Origin: CAZDDB01 sp963843285
GTDB lineage: Bacteria; Acidobacteriota; HRBIN11; JAKEFK01
DNA: 64,000 nt
Assembly (NCBI GenBank): GCA_963843285.1
Contig: CAWJJO010000010.1
Span: forward strand, 71,781 to 135,780
Direction: 5' to 3'
Below, one piece after another: positions 44,208 through 53,282 of the stretch. The stretch's first letter is position 1, and each line of letters starts with the position of its first letter. The translations under genes were made by a program, and so were the position numbers. Below the pieces are notes generated by a model, which saw only the letters and a program-made list of their open reading frames with translations, did no database searches and had not been told where the DNA came from.

Positions 44208-45332
44208 ATGCGAGGCTCAATTCGAATTGGAAGCATAGCTGGGATCGAAATCAGTCTGCATCCGACCTGGTTCATCATTTTCGTCCTGATTACGATCTCG
44301 ATGGTGACGCAATTTGCCGGCAAGTTTCCAGGTCAGAGCAACGTCAGTCATTGGCTTGCGGGTCTTTTGAGTAGTGTTTTGTTTTTCTGTTCTGTTCTAT
44401 TCCATGAAATGTCCCATAGCCTGCTGGCAACAAAAATGGGATATCCCGTCCGGGGAATTACGCTTTTCGTTTTTGGCGGCATCTCCTTGATGGAGAAAGA
44501 GCCCGAGGCCCCGTCCTCAGAATTCTGGATCTCTATTGTTGGTCCTCTGTCGTCTTTTCTTCTCTCCGGCATTTTCCTGGTGATCTCACGGTTGATGCCT
44601 GGCTCATTGCAGCAAATGGCTGAAGTTTTCACGACGTTGTCCGCGATCAATCTTGCGCTGGGTCTCTTCAACCTTGTTCCGGCTTTCCCGCTGGACGGCG
44701 GCCGGGTCTTGCGCTCGGCGTTGTGGAAAGCGAAAGGAAATCTTCGGAATGCAACAAGAACTGCCGGCCGTTTCGGCCAATTCTTTGGTTACTTTTTGAT
44801 TGTCTCAGGACTCCTGATCTCCTTTAGTTCTGGCGATCTATTCAGAGGTTTGTGGCTGGTCTTCATCGGCTGGTTCTTGAATAACGCCGCCGAGTCCTCA
44901 GTAATGCAAGTCGAATTGCAGCATGCACTGCAGGGGCTAACAGCGAAAGACATCATGACCCCTGAATTCCCGAGTGTTGCAGGTGACATGAGCTTGTTTG
45001 ATCTGGTTGAGGATTACATATTGCCCACTGGAACTCGTTGTTTCCTGGTTACGCGCGATGACCGTCTTGAAGGAATCATTTCTCTGCATGAGATTAAGGC
45101 CGTTGACCGGGGACATTGGAAGGACACAAAAGTGCGGGACGTGATGAAGCCAGGTGCAAAACTGGCTGTAGCGGATCGAGAGATGGAACTACAGAAGATT
45201 TTGCAATTGATGGATGAGCGTAATGTGAATCAGCTTCCTGTGATTGATCATCAACGCCTGACAGGTTTGATTACACGTGAAAGAGTATTAAACCTGATCC
45301 GGGCAAGAATGGCATTGGAGGGAAAGTCCTAG
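44208..45332 (+). CDS. Site-2 protease (M50) with CBS domains
   Basis: 374 residues, about six helices. The zinc motif HEMSH is near residue 66 and the second ligand in NLVPAFPLDGGRVLRS. Two CBS domains follow (about 240-370, DIMTPEFPSVAGDMSL, VRDVMKPGAKLAVADR). It cleaves membrane-spanning segments, usually to release anti-sigma factors, and the CBS pair may sense nucleotides. The start was set at MRGSIRIGSIAGI. Linked to the small membrane protein and a sigma-54-like promoter. Confidence 0.87.
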   Translation: MRGSIRIGSIAGIEISLHPTWFIIFVLITISMVTQFAGKFPGQSNVSHWLAGLLSSVLFFCSVLFHEMSHSLLATKMGYPVRGITLFVFGGISLMEKEPEAPSSEFWISIVGPLSSFLLSGIFLVISRLMPGSLQQMAEVFTTLSAINLALGLFNLVPAFPLDGGRVLRSALWKAKGNLRNATRTAGRFGQFFGYFLIVSGLLISFSSGDLFRGLWLVFIGWFLNNAAESSVMQVELQHALQGLTAKDIMTPEFPSVAGDMSLFDLVEDYILPTGTRCFLVTRDDRLEGIISLHEIKAVDRGHWKDTKVRDVMKPGAKLAVADREMELQKILQLMDERNVNQLPVIDHQRLTGLITRERVLNLIRARMALEGKS

Positions 45333-45402
45333 CTGTAGCACGGGCATCCTTGCCCGCCGAGTTCTGCGGGCGCTGGAAGCCCGCGCTACACTAGCCCGGT
45401 TG
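45333..45402. repeat. Dispersed hairpin repeat cluster
   Basis: GCACGGGCATCCTTGCCCGC and GCGGGCGCTGGAAGCCCGCGC, with the CTAGC end shared with other copies, between the protease and uspA genes. Confidence 0.6.
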
Positions 45403-45452
45403 TGATATGAAAAGATGGCAGAAGCTATCTGGATAGATCGTCGATGACTCGC

Positions 45453-45468
45453 TGGCACAGCGATTGCA
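45453..45468 (+). promoter_or_regulatory. Sigma-54 promoter of the uspA pair
   Basis: TGGCAC-AGCGA-TTGCA, a full match to the -24/-12 consensus. The predicted start near 45479 leaves a leader with GAGGTGAAG before ATG 45497. Best of the five sites. Confidence 0.7.
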
Positions 45469-45496
45469 CTCTCGAATTTAGAGGTGAAGTGGGCAA

Positions 45497-46396
45497 ATGT
45501 TTGAACGAATCTTGATTCCGGTCGATTTTTCAGATGCTTCCAGGGGCGCTCTTTTTTATGGCGACAGCCTGGCTGAAAAATGCGCTTCTGAAATCTTCGT
45601 GGTTCATGTTCTCACACATTTTGTCAATGCGGAGGAAGCCTCTAAGTTCGTGATTCCCGGCGTCAACTGGCTGACCGCCGTTGGAAAAGATTTGGAAGAA
45701 TTTGTCCAACAGGAACCCAACAAACAGCGCAGACTGGCCGTTCTCGCCGGCGAAGATGCTTCTTCTGAGATTCTTAAGTATTCCGCTGATCATTCGTGCG
45801 GATTGATCGTTGTGGGGTCGCACGGCCACTCCAGCTTCATCAATGCTCTCCTGGGGAGCACTGCTCAAAAGCTGATGCGACATTCCACCATTCCCGTGAT
45901 GATTGTTCCGGGGAGAAGAAAGGACCGGACATTGCCGCGTTTCGAAGACATCCTGATTCCCACGGACTTTTCCGACATCAGTTTGAAAGCCCTCAAGCTC
46001 GGCATAGAAACGGCCCGGCTCTGGAATTCTACTCTCCACTTGATTCACGTGGTGGACCTAAAGGAACTCTGGGCATATCAGAAAGACGCAGGACAGCGTT
46101 TTCCACGGTTGGGTGAGTTTGCGGACAAAACTTCGAAAATGAGCAAGATCCTGGAAGAGGCAGGATTTGCAGGTCCATCCAAATTGGGAACATTCTTTGG
46201 CGATCCTGATGAGGAGATCTTGAAATACGCGAAGGAGCAGCGGATCGATTTCATCCTGATGGGAAGTCACGGCAGGAAAGGACTTGATCGCGTGCTGATC
46301 GGCAGTACGACCGCTTCGGTGGTGAGACATGCAGAAACACCGGTGATCACCGTTTGTGAGCAGAGAACGGACCTGCGGGAGTGGACCCATGTTTAA
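45497..46396 (+). CDS. Tandem universal stress protein (UspA)
   Basis: 299 residues holding two Usp domains: about 1-140 (FERILIPVDFSDAS, GLIVVGSHGHSSFINALLGS) and 150-290 (FEDILIPTDFSDISLKAL, ILMGSHGRKGLDRVLIGS). Both carry the G-2x-G-9x-G(S/T) nucleotide-binding pattern, so ATP is probably bound. It is cytosolic and stress-related. A sigma-54 promoter precedes it and a second tandem UspA overlaps its stop. Confidence 0.9.
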   Translation: MFERILIPVDFSDASRGALFYGDSLAEKCASEIFVVHVLTHFVNAEEASKFVIPGVNWLTAVGKDLEEFVQQEPNKQRRLAVLAGEDASSEILKYSADHSCGLIVVGSHGHSSFINALLGSTAQKLMRHSTIPVMIVPGRRKDRTLPRFEDILIPTDFSDISLKALKLGIETARLWNSTLHLIHVVDLKELWAYQKDAGQRFPRLGEFADKTSKMSKILEEAGFAGPSKLGTFFGDPDEEILKYAKEQRIDFILMGSHGRKGLDRVLIGSTTASVVRHAETPVITVCEQRTDLREWTHV

Positions 46397-47276
46397 GCGA
46401 ATTTTGATTTCTACCGATTTTTCCGAAGCCTCGCGCCCGGCAATCGGCAAGGGAATACAACTTGCCGGATTGTGCGGAGCGGAAGTGGAAGTTGTCCACG
46501 TGGTTTCCGATATCAAAGAGTCTCTATTAACAGGCATCCTGGATCGGGGTGCGCAAATGAAGTGGGAGGCCACGCTGGAGACCGATCTCGATCTTGCTTT
46601 GCCGGATGAAGCATACCCCGGCGCCAGGAAAAGTTTGCTCCGGGGCGCTTCCATTCCGGGCGAAATTCTGAAACACGCAGTTCAAGGACATTTTGATCTG
46701 ATCGTTTGCGGAAGTCACGGTCGAAGACTCTTTACGCGCGCGCTGCTGGGCAGCGTTGCCCAGGAATTAGGCAGGAACTCAACCGTTCCTGTTCTCATCG
46801 TTCCTCCAAATGACCTTGTACGCTTCTCCAATGGAATTGAGCGAATCCTGGTGCCAATGGACTTTTCTCCGCCCAGTTTGGACGCTCTGGAACTGGCAAT
46901 CCGGCTAGCAAGTACCTTCCATTCCACGATCATCGTGTTGCACGCGATTTACAGGCCCGCCTATCTGGAAATGCGCTATATGGATCCGGCCTTTGTCATC
47001 AACGTTGCTTCGGATCCGCAGCTAAAAGCTGATGCGATCTCCCGAATGGAACAAGTTCTCGCGAGAAAGAACGCGATTTCAAACGCCACAAAAGATGTGA
47101 TTTTTGGAGAGCCCGCGGAGAAAATCATCCAGTATGCGGAAGAAAATGATTGTACTTGTATCGTGATGGGCTCACATGGCAGAAAGGGGTTGGAGCGAGC
47201 CATTCTCGGAAGTGTAACGACCAACATTCTTGCCCGGACAAAGGTCCCGGTATTCACGATCGCTCCGCGATTCTGA
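46389..47276 (+). CDS. Second tandem universal stress protein (UspA)
   Basis: 295 residues, two Usp domains (FKRILISTDFSEASRPAI, VCGSHGRRLFTRALLGS; IERILVPMDFSPPSLDAL, VMGSHGRKGLERAILGS). The ATG overlaps the upstream stop, so the two are co-translated. It is clearly diverged from its neighbour. No Walker-type motif other than the Usp glycine pattern. Confidence 0.9.
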   Translation: MFKRILISTDFSEASRPAIGKGIQLAGLCGAEVEVVHVVSDIKESLLTGILDRGAQMKWEATLETDLDLALPDEAYPGARKSLLRGASIPGEILKHAVQGHFDLIVCGSHGRRLFTRALLGSVAQELGRNSTVPVLIVPPNDLVRFSNGIERILVPMDFSPPSLDALELAIRLASTFHSTIIVLHAIYRPAYLEMRYMDPAFVINVASDPQLKADAISRMEQVLARKNAISNATKDVIFGEPAEKIIQYAEENDCTCIVMGSHGRKGLERAILGSVTTNILARTKVPVFTIAPRF

Positions 47277-47284
47277 TCGTTGTT

Positions 47285-47343
47285 CCAATGGAGCACAGGC
47301 CTCTGGCCTGCATTATGGAGCGCAGGCTTCCAGCCTGCATTAC
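47285..47343. repeat. Dispersed hairpin repeat cluster
   Basis: CAGGCCTCTGGCCTGCATTATGGAGCGCAGGCTTCCAGCCTGC pattern in two adjacent hairpins, both followed by ATTA, upstream of the secreted protein gene. Confidence 0.65.
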
Positions 47344-47405
47344 ACTTCATGAAATGCCAATACGCTTTTATAATTGTTACAGGAAATGAAACGGGAGGTA
47401 ACTTC

Positions 47406-48269
47406 ATGAGAATCCGGACCGCGATTCTGCTGATCGCTTTTGTGACGGCTCCAGCGATAGAATCTTTTGCGGATGGAGCTGCTTCAGGCACCATCGGACG
47501 CAAAGGCGTGCACATTGAGATCAAGGATGCGTTTGCCTATGAAGCTCCCGCTTCGTTTGGAGATGGGCAAAGCATCAAAGTTCGTCTCGCTGATTTTTTG
47601 CTGGATCGAAACGCTCTTGTTGCTACGCTCGATTACGAGACCGAGTTGAACCGGCAGACGCAAGAAAAGCTGTACGTGGAATTGGAATTCCAATTGGATG
47701 GTACATGGACAGGAGGCGGAGCTTATTATCTTGGCAACGCCACCTGCGGTTGGTGTCAGTACGGAGCGCAGGCAGAATCCGCGAAAGTGAAACTGGAGTC
47801 CGGCATTCTGAAAGGAGTTCTAAAAGCGAGCGCGAAGGATGCTCCGGATGGAGATGGTATCGATGCTGACCTTACCCTGAATGTTCCGATCTCCAAGCAA
47901 ACAGGTGTCACCGATCTTTCCGCGGATGGGGGCGAGCCCGCGAAAGCGTATCGCGCGTGTCTGACGGCCCTGTCGAAAAATGAAAAGGCGGCAGTAATTG
48001 CAGATTGTTTTTCAAAAGACGATCCGTGGCTGGCAAAAACCAATGTCGACTACTTCAGCGCTGAGGAATTTTCAGCGGAAGTAAAAGCATATCGTCCCGG
48101 TCTGCAACTGGAGGCGGTTCAGATTTCCGGAGGACGGGTGAAAGGCGATCAAGCGGAGCTTTCTGTAACCGGCAAGTCCACATATGAGAATTCGAAAGGA
48201 AAGGTTTTCCTGCGCCGCAGCCAGGGTTCCTGGTATTACAGCGGAGAAAAACTGAGACCTGCAGAGTAG
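47406..48269 (+). CDS. Secreted hypothetical protein
   Basis: 287 residues with a signal peptide (MRIRTAILLIAFVTAPAIESFA). A first beta-rich domain contains GGAYYLGNATCGWCQYGAQ, with a CxxC pair; a second domain ends LRRSQGSWYYSGEKLRP. I do not recognise it. A good GGGAGG site precedes ATG 47406, and TATAAT is at 47369-47374. Single-gene unit. Confidence 0.65.
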   Translation: MRIRTAILLIAFVTAPAIESFADGAASGTIGRKGVHIEIKDAFAYEAPASFGDGQSIKVRLADFLLDRNALVATLDYETELNRQTQEKLYVELEFQLDGTWTGGGAYYLGNATCGWCQYGAQAESAKVKLESGILKGVLKASAKDAPDGDGIDADLTLNVPISKQTGVTDLSADGGEPAKAYRACLTALSKNEKAAVIADCFSKDDPWLAKTNVDYFSAEEFSAEVKAYRPGLQLEAVQISGGRVKGDQAELSVTGKSTYENSKGKVFLRRSQGSWYYSGEKLRPAE

Positions 48270-48365
48270 CTACAACCTCGCTCGCAAATCTTGTCCTGCA
48301 CATGATCACTCATCCCGGATATGGATACTTCCGCTGTTCTTAGAGTAGGCGGCTAGGATGGAACC

Positions 48366-48410
48366 TTGACTTCCATTATGTCGTATACCATTATGTGGGT
48401 ATGATACATA
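48366..48410 (+). promoter_or_regulatory. padR promoter and autoregulatory inverted repeat
   Basis: TTGACT (48366-48371) and CATTAT (48389-48394), 17 bases apart. TATGTCGTATACC (48377-48389) and GGTATGATACATA (48398-48410) form an imperfect inverted repeat over the -10 and the ATG at 48401. The start codon begins six bases after the -10, suggesting a leaderless mRNA under self-repression. Confidence 0.55.
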
Positions 48411-48754
48411 TAGCATCCAAACTGTTTGACCGGGAGCTCAAGAAGGGGAGCGCGGGGTTGTTGATTCTTTCGCTGATTGAAGCCCGGCCGCGACACGGGT
48501 ATGAGATTAGCAAATTGATTGAGCAACGATCGGGAGGCGCGCTGCGCTTCCATGTCGCATCGTTGTATCCGCTACTTTACCGCCTGGAGCAGCGCGGTTT
48601 AATCATGGGTCGATGGGTGGAGAAAGCAGGACAGCGAAGGCGTCGTTATTACCGATTGACGGTTCAAGGGAGAAAGAGGCTGAAGGAGCAGCGCGGCATG
48701 TGGCGGGACTTCGTGAAAGCGATCAACGTCATCACGGGAGCGGAAAATGCCTGA
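48401..48754 (+). CDS. PadR-family repressor
   Basis: 117 residues. Winged helix with GSAGLLILSLIEARPRHGYEI, SLYPLLYRLEQRGLI and RRRYYRLTVQGRKRL, the PadR-s1 signature, followed by a short C-terminal helix. It overlaps the ADOP permease gene by eight bases. Such pairs are characteristic of Acidobacteriota. The start at 48401 is favoured; a GTG at 48395 is possible. Confidence 0.9.
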   Translation: MIHIASKLFDRELKKGSAGLLILSLIEARPRHGYEISKLIEQRSGGALRFHVASLYPLLYRLEQRGLIMGRWVEKAGQRRRRYYRLTVQGRKRLKEQRGMWRDFVKAINVITGAENA

Positions 48755-51506
48755 CTGGAAAGTACAGATTCAGCGATTTCTGGCAAAGCTAAAGTTGGAG
48801 CCTTCACGCGAAGCGGAAATTATTGAGGAGCTCAGCCAGCATCTGAACGACCGGTATGAAGAGCTGGTGTCCGGTGGATCTTCGGAAGAACAAGCCTTTA
48901 CTTCCGTGATTGAGGAACTGAACGGCGGGAAGCTGGCTTCCGAGCTCCGCGGACTTGTGAAACGACACCGGCCGGCGATCGCTCCGGGACAACCGGCCGG
49001 CGAAAATCGAATGGCTGAGCTTTGGCAGAATCTCCGTTATGCCGCGCGCCTGCTGCGGTTGAACCCTGGATTTTCGGCCATTGTAATTTTGTCGCTGGCG
49101 CTTGGGATCGGCGCAAACACTGCGATTTTCCAGCTCCTGAACGCCGTTCGTTTACGCTCGCTGCCTGTTGAAAATCCGCAAGAGCTTGCAAACGTCAAAA
49201 TTGTCAAGTCGCCTCAGGGCCGGACTGGGGCTTTTGTCGGATCGAATCCGCAGATGACCTACGCGATCTGGCAGCAGGTGCGAAATCAACAGCAAGGTTT
49301 CTCCAGATTAGGCGTGTGGTATTCGCAGCGGTTGAATCTCAGCCGCGGCGGGGAAGAGCGCTACGCGCGAGGGATGTTTGTCAGTGGTTCCTATTTCGAC
49401 ACGATGAAGGTGCGTCCGGTCGCCGGACGCCTGATTTCCGAAGCCGACGATCAGCCAAACTGTGTCTCGTCCGGAGTGGTGATCAACGAATCATTCTGGG
49501 AACGCGAATATGCGCGGAGCAATTCCGTGCTGGGGAAAACGATTTCGCTGGAGGGTCATCCGTTTGAAATCATGGGCGTCAGTCCGGCAACTTTTTTTGG
49601 AGTTGAAGTCGGGAGAAATTTTGATGTTGCGCTTCCGCTTTGCGCGGAGCGGTTCATCCATATAGAAGAGCCGTTTGCTAACAATCTCCAGATGTGGTGG
49701 CTTGCGGCAATCGGGCGGCTCAAATCCGGATGGACCATCGAGCGGGCATCGATCCAGCTTGCCGCGATTTCACGGTCTGTTTTTGAAGTGACAATCCCTG
49801 CTGAGTATGATGCGCTTGCCAAGAAAAGTTATCGCGAAATGGAGCTCGGCGCGATTCCCGCGGGCAATGGCGTGACGTCATTGCGGCGCGAATATGAAAA
49901 TCCGTTGTGGCTCTTGCTTGCGCTTTCCGGATTTGTCTTGTTGATCGCCTGCGCGAACCTGGCGAACTTGATGGTGGCACGCGCGAATACCCGGCAGCGT
50001 GAAATGGCCGTGCGTCTGGCTCTCGGCGCTTCCCGCGCGCGGTTGATTCGGCAAATGCTGGTGGAAAGTTTGATGCTTGCGGCAATCGGCGCGATGTCCG
50101 GAGCGGTACTCGCACAGGTCCTCAGCCGTGTTCTGACTTCATTGCTGAGCACGGAGCGGACGATCCTATTTTTGAATTTGCAAGCGGATTGGCGCGTGAT
50201 TGCATTTACTTCCGGCCTTGCGATTGTTACTTGCATTTTCTTCGGTTTGATGCCTGCGATTCAAGCCTCAAGAACTCTCCCGGCGGAAGCGATGAAAGCG
50301 AATAGCCGGAGCATCACGGGCGGCGTTGGCCATATTGCGTCCCGCCAGTTGCTGGTTGTGTCCCAGGTTGCGCTTTCGCTTGTGTTGCTGATCGGCGCAT
50401 TGTTGTTCGTGCGGACTTTGCACAACCTCCTATCGCTCGATGCAGGCTTTCAACAGGACCGGATGCTTCTCAGCATGTTTGATTTCTCAGCGCTTAAACT
50501 CGCTCCCGAAAGGCGGATCGCTTACAAGCGGGAATTCCTGGAGCGAATCCGCACCATGCGAAGCGTTGAATCCGCATCCAGCGTGGCCGTGATTCCTCTA
50601 ACCGGCAGTGGTTGGAACGAGAGCATTTCGATTCCCGAACTGACCGTTAGCAGGCAGATCGCGAACTTTAATCAAGTCAGCTCAGGATATTTTAAAACGG
50701 TCGGGACCCGACTTCTTTCGGGCCGTGATTTTGGTGGTACCGACACACTCGAATCGCCGCTTGTTGCGATTGTGACGCAGACGTTTGTGAACAAGTTTGT
50801 GAAGGGCAGGAATCCTGTGGGGGTCCGTTTTCGCGTCATCCAGGCGGAAGGCAAGCCGGACAAAGTTTTTGAGATTGTCGGTCTTGTGAACGACACAAAA
50901 TATACAAACCTCAGAGAGGAGTTTACGCCGATTGTTTTTGTGCCGGACACACAGGATTCGAATCCCGATCAGGAATTGTCTGTGTTGATCCGTTCGAACG
51001 ACTCAATTCTGAATGTAATTTCATCCGTAAAATCCGGTGTGGGGGAAATCAATCCGAATATTACCGTTCTGTTCAGGAATTTTCGCCGATTGGTCCGGGA
51101 TGGGTTGCTGCGTGAACGGCTCATGGCTACTCTGTCCGGCTTTTTTGGATTTCTTGCAGCGATCCTGGCAATGATTGGTCTTTATGGTGTGATCTCGTAC
51201 ATGACTGTTCAGCGCAGGCATGAAATCGGGATTCGAATCGCTCTTGGCGCCAATCGCCGGAACATTCTTTCGATGATTTTGCGTGAGGCCGGGACGCTTC
51301 TTGTGGCCGGCATACTGATCGGCACTCTGCTGGCTTTTATCATGGGAAGAGCCGCTCAGGCGCTGCTTTTTGGCATGCAGCCGAACGACCCATTCACCGT
51401 GATTCTTGCAGTTATCGGTCTGGGGGCGATTGCGATTCTGGCGAGTTTTCTGCCGGCGCGTCGCGCGTCGGCTCTAAACCCGATGCAAGCCCTGCGCGAA
51501 GAGTAG
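48747..51506 (+). CDS. ADOP-type duplicated permease (MacB/FtsX-like)
   Basis: 919 residues. N-terminal ~90 residues form the ADOP cap (IIEELSQHLNDRYEELV) before the first MacB-type module (NPGFSAIVILSLALGIGANTAIF helix, periplasmic domain, FtsX helices) and the second module ending YGVISYMTVQRRHEIGIRIALGA...ARRASALNPMQALRE. Acidobacterial duplicated orphan permeases lack a linked ATPase. It is probably repressed by the PadR coupled to it. Substrate unknown. Confidence 0.92.
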   Translation: MPDWKVQIQRFLAKLKLEPSREAEIIEELSQHLNDRYEELVSGGSSEEQAFTSVIEELNGGKLASELRGLVKRHRPAIAPGQPAGENRMAELWQNLRYAARLLRLNPGFSAIVILSLALGIGANTAIFQLLNAVRLRSLPVENPQELANVKIVKSPQGRTGAFVGSNPQMTYAIWQQVRNQQQGFSRLGVWYSQRLNLSRGGEERYARGMFVSGSYFDTMKVRPVAGRLISEADDQPNCVSSGVVINESFWEREYARSNSVLGKTISLEGHPFEIMGVSPATFFGVEVGRNFDVALPLCAERFIHIEEPFANNLQMWWLAAIGRLKSGWTIERASIQLAAISRSVFEVTIPAEYDALAKKSYREMELGAIPAGNGVTSLRREYENPLWLLLALSGFVLLIACANLANLMVARANTRQREMAVRLALGASRARLIRQMLVESLMLAAIGAMSGAVLAQVLSRVLTSLLSTERTILFLNLQADWRVIAFTSGLAIVTCIFFGLMPAIQASRTLPAEAMKANSRSITGGVGHIASRQLLVVSQVALSLVLLIGALLFVRTLHNLLSLDAGFQQDRMLLSMFDFSALKLAPERRIAYKREFLERIRTMRSVESASSVAVIPLTGSGWNESISIPELTVSRQIANFNQVSSGYFKTVGTRLLSGRDFGGTDTLESPLVAIVTQTFVNKFVKGRNPVGVRFRVIQAEGKPDKVFEIVGLVNDTKYTNLREEFTPIVFVPDTQDSNPDQELSVLIRSNDSILNVISSVKSGVGEINPNITVLFRNFRRLVRDGLLRERLMATLSGFFGFLAAILAMIGLYGVISYMTVQRRHEIGIRIALGANRRNILSMILREAGTLLVAGILIGTLLAFIMGRAAQALLFGMQPNDPFTVILAVIGLGAIAILASFLPARRASALNPMQALREE

Positions 51507-51515
51507 TGGGTGGGA

Positions 51516-51580
51516 GCGACCCTTGTGGTCGCCCTCAGGAAATCCTAATTCCTCGATGCGGGCGACCACAAGGGTCGCCC
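51516..51580. repeat. GGCGACC-type repeat, inverted pair
   Basis: The 19-bp unit GCGACCCTTGTGGTCGCCC (51516-51534) and its exact inverse (51560-51578) face each other just after the ADOP stop. A third copy is at 43643-43664. Each unit is itself a near-palindrome. It may act as a terminator here. Confidence 0.7.
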
Positions 51581-51597
51581 CTACGATATGGCGGTTT

Positions 51598-53226
51598 TTA
51601 CCAGCTAAAGTGCCCTACAATATTCTCCCTTTCATCCGATCTCTTTGCATATTCGCTGTACATCCAGAGCGAATTATCGAGATCCAGGGCAATGCCATTG
51701 TAGTCACCCCAATGGTTGATGATGGATCCGGCAAATGGATTCCGGTAATTGGCAAGACCCGGCTGTAAAACATCGCTCGCCTGGAGTTTTCCGGGACGAT
51801 CACCGGACTTTCTGCCAGTAAAGAAAATTCCGGCATATTCTTGAGGACTGCTGCGATTGAAAAGGATCAGCACGTTTCCATTTTGATCGGGCATCACCAC
51901 AGGGAAGAGATAGTAGGAAGTCTTTTGTCCATACGTAATTTCCTGAATGATGCTTCCGGGGATTCCAATTTCGTAGTAGCGAAGCGCGGCGACCGTTCCG
52001 GCCCCCCAGTCATATGCGGTTGAAAAAGCCGTATACAGTGTGCCGTTCATTAGAACAGCACGGAGAACGCACAGGCAGCCTCGATTAATGACGGTGCCTC
52101 CGCCTTTTTGTTCTCCCGCTGGCGGCGCTTGATACGATGTAACCGCAATTCGTCGTTTTCGTAGAATGGGCGTGGAGGAAGCGGCATTTGTAATCTTCCA
52201 AAGCGTAAGTTTGCTTCCTTTGACGGCGTTGATACTGATCAGATAACCTGCGGTTGCCGTTCCATAGCTGTGAGCCGGCTCAATGTTGATCGCTTTGGTG
52301 GCGGGTCCTTCTTTCAGGTTCCAGAAGTCATACCAGTTCAGGGGACCGAAAGAGTACAGCTCGCTTTTTTTCAGGACGCGGATTTTTGCGTAATGAAATA
52401 CCGGGTAGCCCAGCGAATACATTCCCGCGGTCAGATATACTGCATCCTGATCGAAACCGATCCTGGGAAAATCTGCCCAGTAATTCACCCGTCCGCTGCT
52501 GCCGTTCAGCTGCATATCCAGCGCATAGAAAACCCATTCGCCTTCCGGATCGGAAGTCTTTGAAACAGAAATCAGAAACCATGCGCGCGTCTTGGTGAAC
52601 GAATCGCACATAAAGATGTAATGACCGTCATATTGATCGTAGATCAGTTTCGGATCGAACAAGTGCGCAGTACGCGCGACGGGCAGAGCGGCGAACCAGC
52701 TTTTAAAATCAGTCTGGAACCGGCGCCGTCCCTTCTTGGTATAGATTGCAACGACCGGATTGACGGCAACCATGATGTGTTTCGGACCGGCAGCAAGAAT
52801 CGGATCTAGATTCCCGCGATTGGTCTCTCCGATCGCGGGAAAACTTGTGAGAAGTCCGGATGCCGACGCAGAAGCGCCGGCAGACTTGAATGATCCGGGG
52901 CCGGGAATGGAGTGATCTTCCTGCAACGAATGCTGTGGCAGAATTACCGGAGGCCCATCTTCGGGGAAAATCCCTTCTTCCGAGAACTGTTCCTCTTCGT
53001 CTTCTTGCAGCATGTTTGTTTCCGCAGGCAATTTGCCATGCTGCTGCGGAATCTTCGATAGACTGATGCTTACGGAAACGGCAGGCTCGGACCCCGGACC
53101 ACTCTCAAACTCCGCATTTTCAAATGTGAGGTCCGGCTCAGGAGCCGCGGTTATCGAGCCTTTTGCAAATAGCAAAAGAGCAACCGCAAAAAATCCGCAT
53201 GAAAGCAGGCGTATTCGATTCATCAT
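51598..53226 (-). CDS. Large secreted protein, function unknown
   Basis: 542 residues with a signal peptide (MNRIRLLSCGFFAVALLLFAKGSITA). After a low-complexity acidic stretch (QEDEEEQFSEEGIFPEDG) comes a beta-rich region with recurring motifs such as HIMVAVNPVVAIYTKKGRR, DFPRIGFDQDAVYLTAG and INHWGDYNGIALDLDNSLW, which suggests a propeller-like or lectin-like fold. I do not recognise a family. An ATG at 53244 is an alternative start. Confidence 0.65.
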   Translation of the reverse strand: MMNRIRLLSCGFFAVALLLFAKGSITAAPEPDLTFENAEFESGPGSEPAVSVSISLSKIPQQHGKLPAETNMLQEDEEEQFSEEGIFPEDGPPVILPQHSLQEDHSIPGPGSFKSAGASASASGLLTSFPAIGETNRGNLDPILAAGPKHIMVAVNPVVAIYTKKGRRRFQTDFKSWFAALPVARTAHLFDPKLIYDQYDGHYIFMCDSFTKTRAWFLISVSKTSDPEGEWVFYALDMQLNGSSGRVNYWADFPRIGFDQDAVYLTAGMYSLGYPVFHYAKIRVLKKSELYSFGPLNWYDFWNLKEGPATKAINIEPAHSYGTATAGYLISINAVKGSKLTLWKITNAASSTPILRKRRIAVTSYQAPPAGEQKGGGTVINRGCLCVLRAVLMNGTLYTAFSTAYDWGAGTVAALRYYEIGIPGSIIQEITYGQKTSYYLFPVVMPDQNGNVLILFNRSSPQEYAGIFFTGRKSGDRPGKLQASDVLQPGLANYRNPFAGSIINHWGDYNGIALDLDNSLWMYSEYAKRSDERENIVGHFSW

Positions 53227-53282
53227 AGATGATAATGATATCATTTTAGGGTTTTTAACGCCTGCTTCTAATCGTGTGTTGC

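Noticed and set aside
47280..47405. N-terminal extension of the secreted protein
   Set aside because: It translates hairpin repeats and lies before a good ribosome-binding site and signal peptide at 47406.
51516..51580. CRISPR-like repeats
   Set aside because: Only two inverted units with no regular spacers or cas genes.
53234..53245. AATGATATCATT as a Fur box before the secreted protein gene
   Set aside because: Resembles half of a Fur box but lacks the central base and spacing; likely chance in an AT-rich stretch over the start codon.
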